Below, piece by piece: positions 43,837-54,400 of a stretch of DNA of 64,000 nt; the stretch's first letter is position 1; every line of letters begins with the position of its first letter. The DNA is from Bryobacter sp. (GTDB lineage: Bacteria > Acidobacteriota > Terriglobia > Bryobacterales > Bryobacteraceae), in assembly GCA_022843625.1 (NCBI GenBank), contig JALHNH010000034.1:1-64000 (forward strand), written 5' to 3'. Below the pieces are notes generated by a model, which worked only from the letters and a program-made list of their open reading frames with translations, was not told where the DNA came from and searched no databases. A program made the translations under genes and the position numbers.

Positions 43837-46800
43837 TTACTTCGTGGTTACTCCCGAGATGGTTGGACTAAGAATCTGCCGGTGCCCAGCATGGTCTTCG
43901 GCAAAGATCCGGTAGAAGTACTCGCGCCCCGGCTGAAGCTTCTCATCGACATACATTTCGAGGAACTTGCCAGAAGGTTCGACAACTGCAACTGGTTCGC
44001 CCAAAGCGAATCTTGCAGATTCGCCCCGGTAGATCCAGTAACGGGCAAGATCTGGTTCCTGATTCTTGCGCCAGTAGAGCATCAGTCTATCCTTGGCCCG
44101 GGTGATGACGCCGGGCTCGGCGATCACGGCGGGCGGCGAGAGATTCCGCGATGCGGTAGATGCTACCACTCGTGCAGGCGTGCCGTGCCGTTGATGCTCG
44201 TTTACAGGGATCACATGGTATGTATATCGCGTGCGGTAGCTGAGGCCGCGGTCCAGGTAAGTGCGGGCAGACGTTCGCGCAATCCACGTCGCCGCCGTGG
44301 CTGGATCATCAGGATCGAGCGAACGGTAGATGTCATACGCGGGTGCCGCCGCACCAGTCCAGGCCAGACGCACAGCTTCGTCACTGGCCGCGGTCGCGGT
44401 CAAATTTAGTTGAACTGCTGGCGGCGGTCCGGTCTCGACACGGATAGTCTGCATCGAGTAAGCGTCCATAGGAACCTTGAGCTTTCCGTTGGTCACGGCG
44501 AGCGGTTCACCATCGTTTTCAACCAGGTCTGTCAGGAAAGCCCGTTGGACATGCAGCGCGGACAGGTCGACCTCAACGGCCGTGGCCTGGCCGCGTGTCT
44601 CGACCAGGCGGAGGACCCAGCCGCGGCCGGGTTGTTCACTCGCCTTGAGCACAGCTAATTCTACATTCGGAGCGTCAAGTTTGAGGAAGCCCTGGACAGC
44701 ATCTTTCCAGCGGCCTTGCGGATTCTCGCGCAGTGAGATCGCCTTCAGCGGCGTCGCGACGTCCCAGCCGAATTGCTCTGCTTTGTCGCCCCCATGAGTG
44801 GTCAGCGAATAGCCAAGGGTCGCACTAGACTCTTGGGGCGAGGTGGTGAGGAGTCCAGCCATCCGATTGGACCAGGCATAACTGAAGAGATGGCTGCCGG
44901 TGGGGCGGTAGTCGATTGAGAACTGGTTATAGCGGATTTCTCCGAGGTGGAAGGTGGCCGCATTCCAGGGGGCCAGCGTGACACCTCCTTTGGAATTGCT
45001 TACGTCAATCCAGCGATTGGCCATCAGATAGTCATGGGTGCCCCAACGGAGTTGATCCACATAAGGCCTCACGACGCCGCCGGGATACTCGGCGCGGAAC
45101 TCGGCACCTTCCACCAAAAATGGAAAGGCGTAAAAGAGGTTCTCGCGATACCGCTCCTCGAAGCGGTCAGTGTATAGCGTGCGAACGTGATCGAGCTTAT
45201 TGACAAAGTCGATTCGCTTCAGCCCGGCGTAGAGTGTGACAGCCTGCTCGATCGCAGCTCCGGTTTTGTCGTCGTCGATCAGTACCCGGAAGGTTACCGA
45301 AACGGGTCCCGCTTCGCTCGATTGAGCCTTGGCCCTTAGCGGAGAATGCGAGCCAGTGGGGTGGGCCTCGCGGGAGGCAGTGGAGACATAGACCATCTGA
45401 TTCGCTCCGTGCGCTGCCTTGGGATCTATCCACTCACGGCCGTTGGACTTCTCACGAATGCTGCGGACGACGCCCGTCACAGCGTCGAAGCCGATCTCGT
45501 AGAATTCGTTTGCGATGGAATGTGGCATCGCGCTCAGCGTCTTGCCAGGCGGTGCAGCGACAGAATCGATGCGGTAGAGGCGATAGCCAAGAGCGGGCAC
45601 ATCTTCCGCGATGAAGATGGACTTTCCGTCGCGCTGCTGCACGGCGATGCGCTTGCCTGTCGCGACATCAATGAGTGACGCCGCGCGGCCTTCCCATTCC
45701 ACCAGACTGGTGCGCGCGTGCGCGAGTCCATTGAAGACGGCGACTGTGGACCCAGTGCTGGCAATCTGTGTCGCCAGCGCGGAGGAGGCTTGCTTCCAAA
45801 GCGACTCGGCATCACTCAGTGCGCGCCGGGCTTCATGCTTTTTGATCCAGGCACCGTTGAAAAGCTGAACGTCGCTGGCAGGCAATAGCGTGGGCCAGCT
45901 ATGTTCGTCGTAGTCGAAGATGCGTGTGTACGTGCGGTTCACTTCGGCCGGCGAAAGCGTGAAGGCCGGAGAATGCGCACCCACAAGTGCACCCACGGTC
46001 TCGGCGAGGGGCAACAATCTGGACGCCTTTCGCTTCCAACCCTGTGAGTCGGGATCGATAGTGGCATAGTCTGCGGAGAAGTTGTTCATTTCGCCTCGCA
46101 GTGTCGGCAATTGCGCGCCCCAGCGAGACTCGATGTAGCTGAAGAACGGATCGGGTCCGGTAACCCGGATTTCGGGATAAGCATACTGGCTGGACCAGCG
46201 CGCAAGAAGGCCGCGATCGTAGAACGGCACGTCGTGGTCGCCATACGCCGGTTCCAGGATGGCATCGTAGGCGTAAGGGCCCAAGAGGTCACCTGCTTCC
46301 ACGCGCTGCAGGTAAGAATTGACAAAGTCGCTGGGAAGGTCACCCATGATGGAACGCGACGCGTTCCCTGCACCAGTCTGTCCAAACCAGAAGCCCTGTC
46401 CGTAATGCGACCGCCAGCCGAAGAGAATGCGGTCTTTGCCGTTAGGCCCCTGCCACCAGAAGAGCGCTGGCACTTGCGTGGTGCGATAGTCGTTGTTGCC
46501 GCCTGTGCGCCAACCCTGGCCCAAGCGCGCAATGTACTTGAACCCAGCCTGCGCCGCAGCTTGTGCGGCTGACCATGAGACGCTTGGGTTATCGACAATC
46601 ATGAAGGTCTTGAGGTCGAGGCCGAAGCGGTCCTTCATTTCACGCCGGGCGGGATACATGCTGCGGGCGAGTTCCTCGTAGTCCATCCATTGCGCATGAA
46701 CGCCACTGGGCGCTCCGCCCAGATGCATGGTTCCTTTTGCCAGGTAGTCTCGCGCGAGCTTTCGCCACGCGACCGGGCCACGCTCCTCAATGTAGTTGCG

Positions 46801-47319
46801 GAAGAAGACCAACGTCTCCATAGTGAACTGGTAGCGATTGCTGGCGGCGCGTTCGAACTCGCTCTGGTTCTCGGGGTTTCCGCTCAAATGTTTGGCGAGA
46901 TCGATGAAATCGGCGACCTCTTTTTGCTTGTTGAAGATGTAATCTTCGTAACCGAGATCCTCGTGGGAAGACTCCATGATGAAGACCTTCCATTTGCGAG
47001 CAGGCCGCCACGCCTTCTTCACTTCGATCGGTGGTTGTCCAGCGCAGCGTGCCGTGAAGGCGATCTCAGTCGGAGCCGCTATGTCGTCCACCAGGACACG
47101 ATGTCTGGATACTCCTGCAGCGGCGGTCACTTTGACCGGTGGCGACTGTCCTGCGGACAGGTCGCAGGTTGCCGGGGCAGCATGATCATTCACCAGTGCG
47201 ACCATCGCCACCTGGCGCAGCGGTGTGGCGCGCGGGAACAACACCGTCGGCTCAACGTTTGCCACGTTGACGGCTGCCAGCAAAGGCCATGCGCAGAATG
47301 CGATTGAATAGCGAATCAA
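43837..47319 (-). CDS. GH38-like glycoside hydrolase with fibronectin-type tail
   Basis: A 1160-aa secreted protein. The N-terminus (LIRYSIAFCAWPLLAAVN) is a signal peptide. The first half is a GH38 N-terminal-like barrel (SSHEDLGYEDYIFNKQ, DLKTFMIVDNPSVSW with the probable nucleophile Asp), the middle a mannosidase-type beta domain, and the C-terminus two fibronectin-III-like domains (RLAWTGAAAPAYDIYR, RLMLYWRKN). Family members cleave alpha-mannosidic bonds, but catalytic residues differ from known GH38, so the specificity is open. The reading frame runs to 47538, but TTG 47319 has an AGGAGA 7 nt upstream and overlaps the preceding stop as TTGA. Confidence 0.85.
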   Translation of the reverse strand: MIRYSIAFCAWPLLAAVNVANVEPTVLFPRATPLRQVAMVALVNDHAAPATCDLSAGQSPPVKVTAAAGVSRHRVLVDDIAAPTEIAFTARCAGQPPIEVKKAWRPARKWKVFIMESSHEDLGYEDYIFNKQKEVADFIDLAKHLSGNPENQSEFERAASNRYQFTMETLVFFRNYIEERGPVAWRKLARDYLAKGTMHLGGAPSGVHAQWMDYEELARSMYPARREMKDRFGLDLKTFMIVDNPSVSWSAAQAAAQAGFKYIARLGQGWRTGGNNDYRTTQVPALFWWQGPNGKDRILFGWRSHYGQGFWFGQTGAGNASRSIMGDLPSDFVNSYLQRVEAGDLLGPYAYDAILEPAYGDHDVPFYDRGLLARWSSQYAYPEIRVTGPDPFFSYIESRWGAQLPTLRGEMNNFSADYATIDPDSQGWKRKASRLLPLAETVGALVGAHSPAFTLSPAEVNRTYTRIFDYDEHSWPTLLPASDVQLFNGAWIKKHEARRALSDAESLWKQASSALATQIASTGSTVAVFNGLAHARTSLVEWEGRAASLIDVATGKRIAVQQRDGKSIFIAEDVPALGYRLYRIDSVAAPPGKTLSAMPHSIANEFYEIGFDAVTGVVRSIREKSNGREWIDPKAAHGANQMVYVSTASREAHPTGSHSPLRAKAQSSEAGPVSVTFRVLIDDDKTGAAIEQAVTLYAGLKRIDFVNKLDHVRTLYTDRFEERYRENLFYAFPFLVEGAEFRAEYPGGVVRPYVDQLRWGTHDYLMANRWIDVSNSKGGVTLAPWNAATFHLGEIRYNQFSIDYRPTGSHLFSYAWSNRMAGLLTTSPQESSATLGYSLTTHGGDKAEQFGWDVATPLKAISLRENPQGRWKDAVQGFLKLDAPNVELAVLKASEQPGRGWVLRLVETRGQATAVEVDLSALHVQRAFLTDLVENDGEPLAVTNGKLKVPMDAYSMQTIRVETGPPPAVQLNLTATAASDEAVRLAWTGAAAPAYDIYRSLDPDDPATAATWIARTSARTYLDRGLSYRTRYTYHVIPVNEHQRHGTPARVVASTASRNLSPPAVIAEPGVITRAKDRLMLYWRKNQEPDLARYWIYRGESARFALGEPVAVVEPSGKFLEMYVDEKLQPGREYFYRIFAEDHAGHRQILSPTISGVTTK

Positions 47320-48731
47320 GTCAGAATCTCCTTTACGACATGCGCTTTCTCGACGCCAGTCAGCTTCTGGTCGAGGCCTTGATAGGCATAGGTCAGGCGC
47401 TGATGATCGATGCCCATTTGACGGAGGATGGTCGCCTGTAAGTCGCGAATATGGACCGGGTCGCGCGTCACGTTGTACGAGAATTCGTCTGTCTCTCCGT
47501 GCGTGACACCTGGCTTCAAGCCGCCCCCGGCCATCCACATTGTGAAGCAGCGCGGGTGATGATCGCGCCCGTAATCGGTGGGAGTCAGTTTCCCCTGTGA
47601 GTAAATGGTGCGGCCGAACTCACCGCCCCAGAGAACCAGCGTCTGGTCGAGGAGTCCTCGGCTGCGCAGATCCTCGATCAAACCGAAGGACGCCTGGTCG
47701 ATATCTTTGCATTGGCTGGGTAGAACCTCCGGCAGGGTGGCATGCAGCTCCCAACCGCGCTGGTAGATCTGAACGAAGCGCACGCCCCGCTCCACCAGAC
47801 GTCGCGCCTGCACACAGGTCCGCGCAAATGAGCCGGGTGTGCGGGCGTCTTCTCCGTAGAGCCGATAGGTGGACTCGGGCTCTTTGGAGAAGTCAGCCAG
47901 TTCCGGCACGGACGTTTGCATGCGAAATGCCATTTCATACTGCTCGATTCGTGCCAGCACTTCCGGGTCTCCGTTTCGGCGTTGTTCCAGTTGGTTCATC
48001 TCCTTGAGCCCGTCGAGTACGATGCGCCGCCCTGGCGCACTTACACCCGGTGGATTCGACAGATAAAGTACCGGGTCGCCCATTGAGCGCAGGGCAACGC
48101 CGGAATGTTTCGATGACAGAAACCCGCTGCTCCAGAGCCGCGCCGAGATGGGTTGCACGTTGGCTTTGGGATGCGTGTGGCTGGCGTGCAATACAACGAA
48201 GGTCGGCAGATCCTTGTTCATCGAGCCGAGGCCGTAGCTGATCCAGGAGCCTATGCAGGCTTTGCCGGGCACCATGCTGCCGGTTTGAATGAATGTGATG
48301 GCGGGATCGTGATTGATGGCCTCGGTCTGGAGCGACTTGACGAACGTCAATTGATCAGCCAGCTTTGCGGTGTGCGGCAGCAGATTCGAGAACCAGGCAC
48401 CACTCTGCCCGTGCTGGCGAAATTCGTAAACCGAGGGCGCAATGGGGAAACGTGTCTGGCCCGACGTCATGGTGGTGAGTCGCTGGCCGTGGCGAATGCT
48501 CGCGGGCAGATCCTTGTCGTACCAATCCTTCATCGCGGGTTTGTAGTCGAAGAGGTCCATCTGCGGTGGGCCACCCACCATGTGCATGTAGATGATGCTT
48601 TTGGCACGCGGCGCAAAGTGCGGCAAACCTGGAAGGGTCTCCCCTTGCAGGAGTTGGGTGAGCGCTGCTGCACCCAGCCCCTGGGCGCCACGACGGAAAA
48701 GAGCACGCCGGGTATGTTGCAAGCCACTCAT
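47316..48731 (-). CDS. DUF1501 domain protein
   Basis: A 471-aa protein with a Tat-like N-terminus (RRALFRRGAQGLGAAAL). It belongs to DUF1501, a family with a sulfatase-like/alkaline-phosphatase fold. Motifs include PRAKSIIYMHMVGGPPQMDLFDYKP, LPTFVVLHASHTHPKAN, LVLWGGEFGRT and YGRDHHPRCFTMWMAGGG. The family always occurs next to PSCyt1/PSD1 proteins in planctomycetes and Acidobacteriota, and its activity is unknown. Here it follows that partner with a 4-nt overlap. Confidence 0.9.
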   Translation of the reverse strand: MSGLQHTRRALFRRGAQGLGAAALTQLLQGETLPGLPHFAPRAKSIIYMHMVGGPPQMDLFDYKPAMKDWYDKDLPASIRHGQRLTTMTSGQTRFPIAPSVYEFRQHGQSGAWFSNLLPHTAKLADQLTFVKSLQTEAINHDPAITFIQTGSMVPGKACIGSWISYGLGSMNKDLPTFVVLHASHTHPKANVQPISARLWSSGFLSSKHSGVALRSMGDPVLYLSNPPGVSAPGRRIVLDGLKEMNQLEQRRNGDPEVLARIEQYEMAFRMQTSVPELADFSKEPESTYRLYGEDARTPGSFARTCVQARRLVERGVRFVQIYQRGWELHATLPEVLPSQCKDIDQASFGLIEDLRSRGLLDQTLVLWGGEFGRTIYSQGKLTPTDYGRDHHPRCFTMWMAGGGLKPGVTHGETDEFSYNVTRDPVHIRDLQATILRQMGIDHQRLTYAYQGLDQKLTGVEKAHVVKEILT

Positions 48732-51484
48732 TTGTTCAACACCTCATCGAGATTCATCAACTGGCTCACCAGCATCACCCAGGCAGCGGCGTTTGCATCG
48801 GGACGACCGCTGATGGCGCGGGCCTCGTCTTCATGCAGCCGATAATGTGCCACGAGTCGCGAGTGCGTTTGCTTGGCTGCTGCTGTCTCTTCCGGAGTCA
48901 GACGCCGCGCGAGCAGGCGACGGGCCACATACTCAAGCGGTGCGGCAGAGCGTTGCGTTGCCTCTTTGGACAACGCCCGCGCGGCCGCAAAGAAGTCCGG
49001 ATCGTTCAAAGTCACCAGAGCCTGCAGAGGCGTGTTGGTTCGCTCGCGGCGCACAACACAAGTCTCACGCGTCGGAGCATTCAGGATTTCAAGCGCCGGC
49101 GGCGGGGCCGCGCGTTTCCAGAACGTGTACAGGCTGCGTCGCCGCAAAGCGGGCCCGGAGTCGGGCTGGTAGAAGCGAGTGTTGCTGAAGAGGACCGCCA
49201 CCGACTCCCATACCCCCTCCGGCTGCAACGGCTTGACGCTTTCTCCGCCAACGGCTCGTTCGAGCAGTCCGCTGGCGGCGAGCGCCGAATCACGAAGCAT
49301 TTCGGCGTCCATGCGGAACCGGGGGCCTCGCGAGAGCAAGCGATTCTCCGGATCGCGCAAACGCTTGTCATCCGTAGTGACGGCAGCTTGCCGGTACGTG
49401 GCCGAGGTCACGATGAGGCGAAAGAGTTTCTTCACATCCCAACCCGATTCGCGAAACTCCACTGCCAGCCAGTCCAGGAGTTCCGGATGGACGGGTGGCT
49501 CTCCGGTGGCGCCGAAGTCGTCGGAGGTCTTCACCAGACCGGTGCCGAACAATTCCTGCCAAAAGCGATTCACGGTTACACGCGCAGTGAGTGGATTCAC
49601 TTCATCCACAATCCAGCGTGCCAGGCCGAGGCGGTTCCGCGGCCATTCGGGACGCATCGGCGGCAAGACCGCTGGCGTCGCCGCGTACAACTCCTCACCC
49701 GGCTGGTCATACTGACCACGCTTTAGCAGATGCGCCTTGGCCGCTTCTTCCTTCTCGCGCATCACCAACGTTACGTTTCCGCGCATCCGGATATCCCGAT
49801 ATTCCTTCTCGGCCTTAGACAGCGCCAGGAACTCTTCGGGATGCTGCTCGGCCGCGTGGGCAAGCGTGTTGTGCGCAAAGAGGCTCCGAGCAACATCCAG
49901 CGGACCCAGCGCTTGAGGATAAAACAGCGTCTGCTTGATGAACTTCACGTCTGCCTGACTGCGCAAGGGACGCGCCGCCACCCGGCTGAGCGCCAGGGCG
50001 CGTCCGTCGGCATAGATCGTCACGCCCTCGGGGCGGCCCGATCCGTCCCAGGTGACCGTGATCTCCATCTCCTTGAGCGACACAGGCGGGACACGGAACG
50101 TGTTTCCACGCAGAGCCAATTGTCCTTGAATGCCCTTCCCTTCCAGGCGAAAAACGGGGAGGAAGGACTCGATGGCGAGTTCCCAGCGAAGATTATCATC
50201 ATGGCGTCCTGTGGCCAGAGTGATGAGGTGCTGGTCGAGATAGCCGCATTGCACCTGCGCGGTAAAGGCCCCACGCGGTGGGACCGGCACAGATTTCGCA
50301 TGGAGTTCCTCACGCTTGGGTTTTAGGAGTGCATCTTGCGCTTTGGTCTCCTTTAACAGGCCCTGCCACTGCTTGCGCAATCGCAGGATCTCGGGCTCCA
50401 GTTGTGACAGGCGGCCCGCGTCCCCGTCTCGTGGGATCAGAAGCACAGGTTCGGGTTCGGCGATCTCCCCGTGTACCGTCACTTCGGTAGTGTTGTTGAA
50501 GAAGGCCGCCATGCGATAGAAGTCCTTCTGCGCAAGCGGATCGTACTTGTGGTCGTGGCAGGTGGCGCAGCCGAGAGTGAGTCCCAAAAACACGGTAGAG
50601 GTGGTGTCCACCATGTCCTTCACGTAGATCGTCTTCACTTCTTCTGGAATCACGCCGCCCTCGCCTGTTGCTATATGGTTGCGGTGAAATCCCGTAGCGA
50701 TGCGCTGGTCCAAGGTGGGGTTCGGGAGCAGATCGCCCGCCAATTGTTCCATTGCAAACTGATCGAAGGGCAGGTTGCGATTGAAGGCTTGAATCACCCA
50801 ATCCCGCCAGGGCCAGATCTCCCGGCGATTGTCGGAATGCAGCCCATGTGTATCGCCGTAGCGGGCCGCGTCCAGCCAATAGCGCCCGCGATGCTCGCCC
50901 CAGTGCGGAGATGCCAGGTAGCGATCGACCACGCGCTCATAGGCGTCCGGCCTGGTATCCCGGACAAAGGCATCGACTTGCTCGGAAGTCGGCGGCAGCC
51001 CGGTGAGGTCCAGGCTCAAGCGCCGGATCAGCCGTGGGCGATCCGCTTCAGGGGCGGGTAACAGCTTCTCCTTCGTCAGCCGGGAGCGGATAAACGCGTC
51101 GATTGGATGCTTGTCGCCGTCGGGGACAACAGGCCGTACGGGCGCCACCAGTGACCAGTGCTCTTTCCACGGCGCACCCGCCTCGATCCATTCGCGGAGC
51201 ACCTCTGTCTGTGCAGGTGACAGGTCCTTGTGCGCGTAGGGCGGGGGCATGCGCAAGGCGGGCTTGGCATGAGCGACGCGCTGCCACAAGATACTCTTCG
51301 CAGGGTCGCCCGGGACGACAACTTTTTCCAACGTGCCGGCCCGGGTGTCGAGCCGGAGTGCGGCTTTTCGATCCTCTGCATCCGGCCCGTGGCAGTGGAA
51401 GCAATGATTGGCAAGGATCGGTTTGACGTCCTTCTGGAAGTCCAGCGCAGCCAGCGACGAAAGAAGGAAGAGGCAGATCCCCAT
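48728..51484 (-). CDS. PSCyt1/DUF1549/DUF1553 (PSD1) protein
   Basis: A 918-aa exported protein. A signal peptide leads to a planctomycete-type cytochrome (KPILANHCFHCHGPD, one CxxCH haem site), then DUF1549 (about residues 135-340; FIRSRLTKEKLLPAPEADR, YGDTHGLHSDNRREIWPWRDWV) and DUF1553 at the C-terminus (WIVDEVNPLTARVTVNRFWQ, FGATGEPPVHPELLDWLAVEF). A lectin-like region separates the two. Such proteins are thought to act in polysaccharide oxidation but no activity is proven. It starts 4 bp after the TonB-receptor stop. Confidence 0.92.
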   Translation of the reverse strand: MGICLFLLSSLAALDFQKDVKPILANHCFHCHGPDAEDRKAALRLDTRAGTLEKVVVPGDPAKSILWQRVAHAKPALRMPPPYAHKDLSPAQTEVLREWIEAGAPWKEHWSLVAPVRPVVPDGDKHPIDAFIRSRLTKEKLLPAPEADRPRLIRRLSLDLTGLPPTSEQVDAFVRDTRPDAYERVVDRYLASPHWGEHRGRYWLDAARYGDTHGLHSDNRREIWPWRDWVIQAFNRNLPFDQFAMEQLAGDLLPNPTLDQRIATGFHRNHIATGEGGVIPEEVKTIYVKDMVDTTSTVFLGLTLGCATCHDHKYDPLAQKDFYRMAAFFNNTTEVTVHGEIAEPEPVLLIPRDGDAGRLSQLEPEILRLRKQWQGLLKETKAQDALLKPKREELHAKSVPVPPRGAFTAQVQCGYLDQHLITLATGRHDDNLRWELAIESFLPVFRLEGKGIQGQLALRGNTFRVPPVSLKEMEITVTWDGSGRPEGVTIYADGRALALSRVAARPLRSQADVKFIKQTLFYPQALGPLDVARSLFAHNTLAHAAEQHPEEFLALSKAEKEYRDIRMRGNVTLVMREKEEAAKAHLLKRGQYDQPGEELYAATPAVLPPMRPEWPRNRLGLARWIVDEVNPLTARVTVNRFWQELFGTGLVKTSDDFGATGEPPVHPELLDWLAVEFRESGWDVKKLFRLIVTSATYRQAAVTTDDKRLRDPENRLLSRGPRFRMDAEMLRDSALAASGLLERAVGGESVKPLQPEGVWESVAVLFSNTRFYQPDSGPALRRRSLYTFWKRAAPPPALEILNAPTRETCVVRRERTNTPLQALVTLNDPDFFAAARALSKEATQRSAAPLEYVARRLLARRLTPEETAAAKQTHSRLVAHYRLHEDEARAISGRPDANAAAWVMLVSQLMNLDEVLNK

Positions 51485-51488
51485 GAAC

Positions 51489-54400
51489 TTAGAACAGTAC
51501 TTTCAGTGCGAGCTGCCCGTTGCGGTTGCCGCCCTTCTGCGCCACCTGTCCGAAGGCAGGCGTGTTTACTGTTGTGCCCGGATTGCCCCAAAGGGGGTGA
51601 TTGAGGAAGTTGAAGAATTCCGCGCGGAACTGCAGGGTGACGCGCTCGCGGATCGCCGTGTTCTTGAAGAAGGAGACATTCCAGGAGTTGACGCCGGTGC
51701 CGCGCAGGTCTGGCGATTGGGGGCCGGTGTTGCCGAAGGTAAAGGGGTCGGGCTGAGAGAAGACCGAAGTATCAAACCAACGCAGCGGAGTGCGTTGGTC
51801 TTCCGGGAGCAGGGCCGAGCGGCCGTTGTTGTTGGCTCGTTGCCCGGCGCCAAAACCAATGCTGTTTACCGGTACACCGATCGAAAGCGGCAGGCCACTT
51901 TGTAGAGTGAAGACGCCGTTCAGTTGCCAGCCGCCCACCAGAAGGTTCAGCGCACCAGGCAGCGAGTTGGCCCAGGGGCGACCCTTGCCGAAGGGCAGGT
52001 CATAGAGAAAAGCTGAGGTCATGCGATGACCCACGTCGATGGGCGAAATACTTCGTTCAATCGAGTTGTCGTACTGGTTCTGGATGCCGGTGCTACGCCA
52101 GTAACGCTCGCCAACGTTGCCGATATTCTTTGACCAGGTGTAGGCGGTGAGCAGCGAGAAGCCATTACTGAAGCGCCGCTCCAACTTGGTCTGCAGCGCG
52201 TTGTAGCTCATCTGGCCGGCGGAGACTGTGTTGTATTGTACATCTGTGAATTGAGGGAAAGGCCTCAACAACTGCCCTTGACTCAGCGTCGGGGCGGAAA
52301 ACGGTCCGCGAGCAACCAAACCAAGGAAAGGATTCGGTACTTGTGCGTTTAACGCGGCGCCACGAGAGTAGAGCGAGGGGTCCAACTGATTTCCCTGGAT
52401 ATTGATGTACTGGTTGACGCCACGCGAGCCCACGTAACCGACGTCAAGCAGCCAGGACTTCATCTGGTGTTGAACTCCCACATTAAACTGCTGCGTGTAG
52501 GGCGCGACGATGTTGCGCAATTGGGTGGTGACGTTCTGGCCCAGTAGTGTGTTGGGCCCATCGGCATTGCCCGTCGGGGGATTGAATCCGTCCGGGAATG
52601 GATTGCTCAAGCGGCGTGCGGGCGTCAAGCCGCCGTCGGTGCTAGCGAGAAACGGCGTATCACCGTCATAGCCGAGGGCACCGAAGGTAGCAGCACCGAA
52701 TCCGGTATTGACTATCGGCTGATAGAACAAGCCATAAGCAGCACGAAGAACGGTTTGCGTCTTGAGCTTGTAAGCCAGGCCGAAGCGTGGGCCGAAGTTG
52801 TTGCGGTCCACTGGATTGCGATAGCGGGAATCAATGTCCTTACCCATGAATTGCAGTGCTCCAAGTGCAGAAGGCAGACGATTGGTAGCCGCTGAACGCA
52901 GGTTCAGGTCGAAGCTGGTGTTGCGGTCGAAACGCTCGGTATAGGGCGTTTCCAGGTCATACCGGAAGCCAAGGTTCAGCGTCAGGCGGTTCGATACACG
53001 CCAGTCATCCTGGACATAACCAGCCAGGTAAAACCATTGAACGGCAATCGATCCGGGGATGCGATTGTTGCCACCCGCTGGCAGGCCCAGCATGAAGGAG
53101 GCCATGCTCCATCCAGCCGTGGGACTTGGCGCGAAGGGATCCTGTTGCGTCCAGGCCTGATTGAAGCTGAACGAAGGCGTCACGTCGCTTGCCTGGATGT
53201 CGGCGTAGCGGTACATGCGGGCATCGCCGCCGAATTTGACAGTGTGCTTGCCCGAGATTTTTGTGATGCTGCCCTGCAGGGAATGCGAAAGGTCGCCCCG
53301 GCGCAGCAGGTCGCCGTTGGAGCGCGAACCCAGGCCTTCGTAGTTGGCGATGCTGATGGGCGGGAAGGTCTTGTAGAAGACCGAGGAAGCGAACTGCGAA
53401 GGGAAGCCTGCGGCGCCAAGATCAAAACCGGCGGATTGGGGTAAGCGGCTCAGGAGCTGGCGATTTAGAGAGTAGCGCAGGTCGAGAATTGTTGTCGGCG
53501 TCAGCGTGCTCGAATATCCGACGACTGCGTTTTTGGGGAAGACAAAGAGATTCGAACCGCCGCCTCGAGCCGAAAATGCGCCGCCGGGATTGTTTTGAAT
53601 CAGACAGGATGAGCATCCTGGCGTGGGCCCAAAGAGATTTGCGGCGCCCCCGCCCTGTTCGCTTTCGGTATAGCGGACGAAGAGCCGTGCGCCATCGCGG
53701 ATGTTGTAGTCGGTCTTGATGGTCCACATGTTCTGCCGATTTTGGCCCGTGGCGTTCACCAGATAGTTATTGGCATTGGAGAACGGATCGATAGGAGTGG
53801 TGTTGGGCGCGGGATAGTAGGCGGCGAGGTTGCGCGCCACCGGGTCCAGGCGGTTGGCAGGAACTACGTTTCCGGGGAAAACCGACCGCGTGAAGCGATT
53901 CGCCTGGTTCGGAACGGCCGTGGTGGTGAGCGGGTCATAGATGTTGATCAGAGTTCCGGCAGCCGTACGGCGTTGAGAAAAGTCGCCTGTCTTTTCGGCT
54001 GCCGTAGGAACCGTAAGCAGCAGGCGAGAGGGCAGCACGTCCCGGTAGCCCTCATAATTGTGGAAGAAAAACAGCTTATTGCGGCCGTTGTAGAGTTTCG
54101 GAATTACCACTGGCCCGCCCACGCTGTAGCCAAAAGTATGGACGTTGAGGAAGTCCCGCGCGCGGTTGCTACGGTTGTTCAGCCATGAGTTTGCGTTGAG
54201 CACGCGGTTCTTCCAGAAGTCGTAGATCGTGCCATGCAAGTCGTTGGTGCCCGACTTATAGATCGCATTTATAACCGCGCCACCGGTTCGGCCGAATTCG
54301 GCAGCCAGAGCGTTGGTCTCGATCTTGAATTCTTCAATGGCGTCAATGGTGGGGATTACGGAGGCGGCGCCCATGTTGGCTGTCAAGGCGGTAGCGCCGT

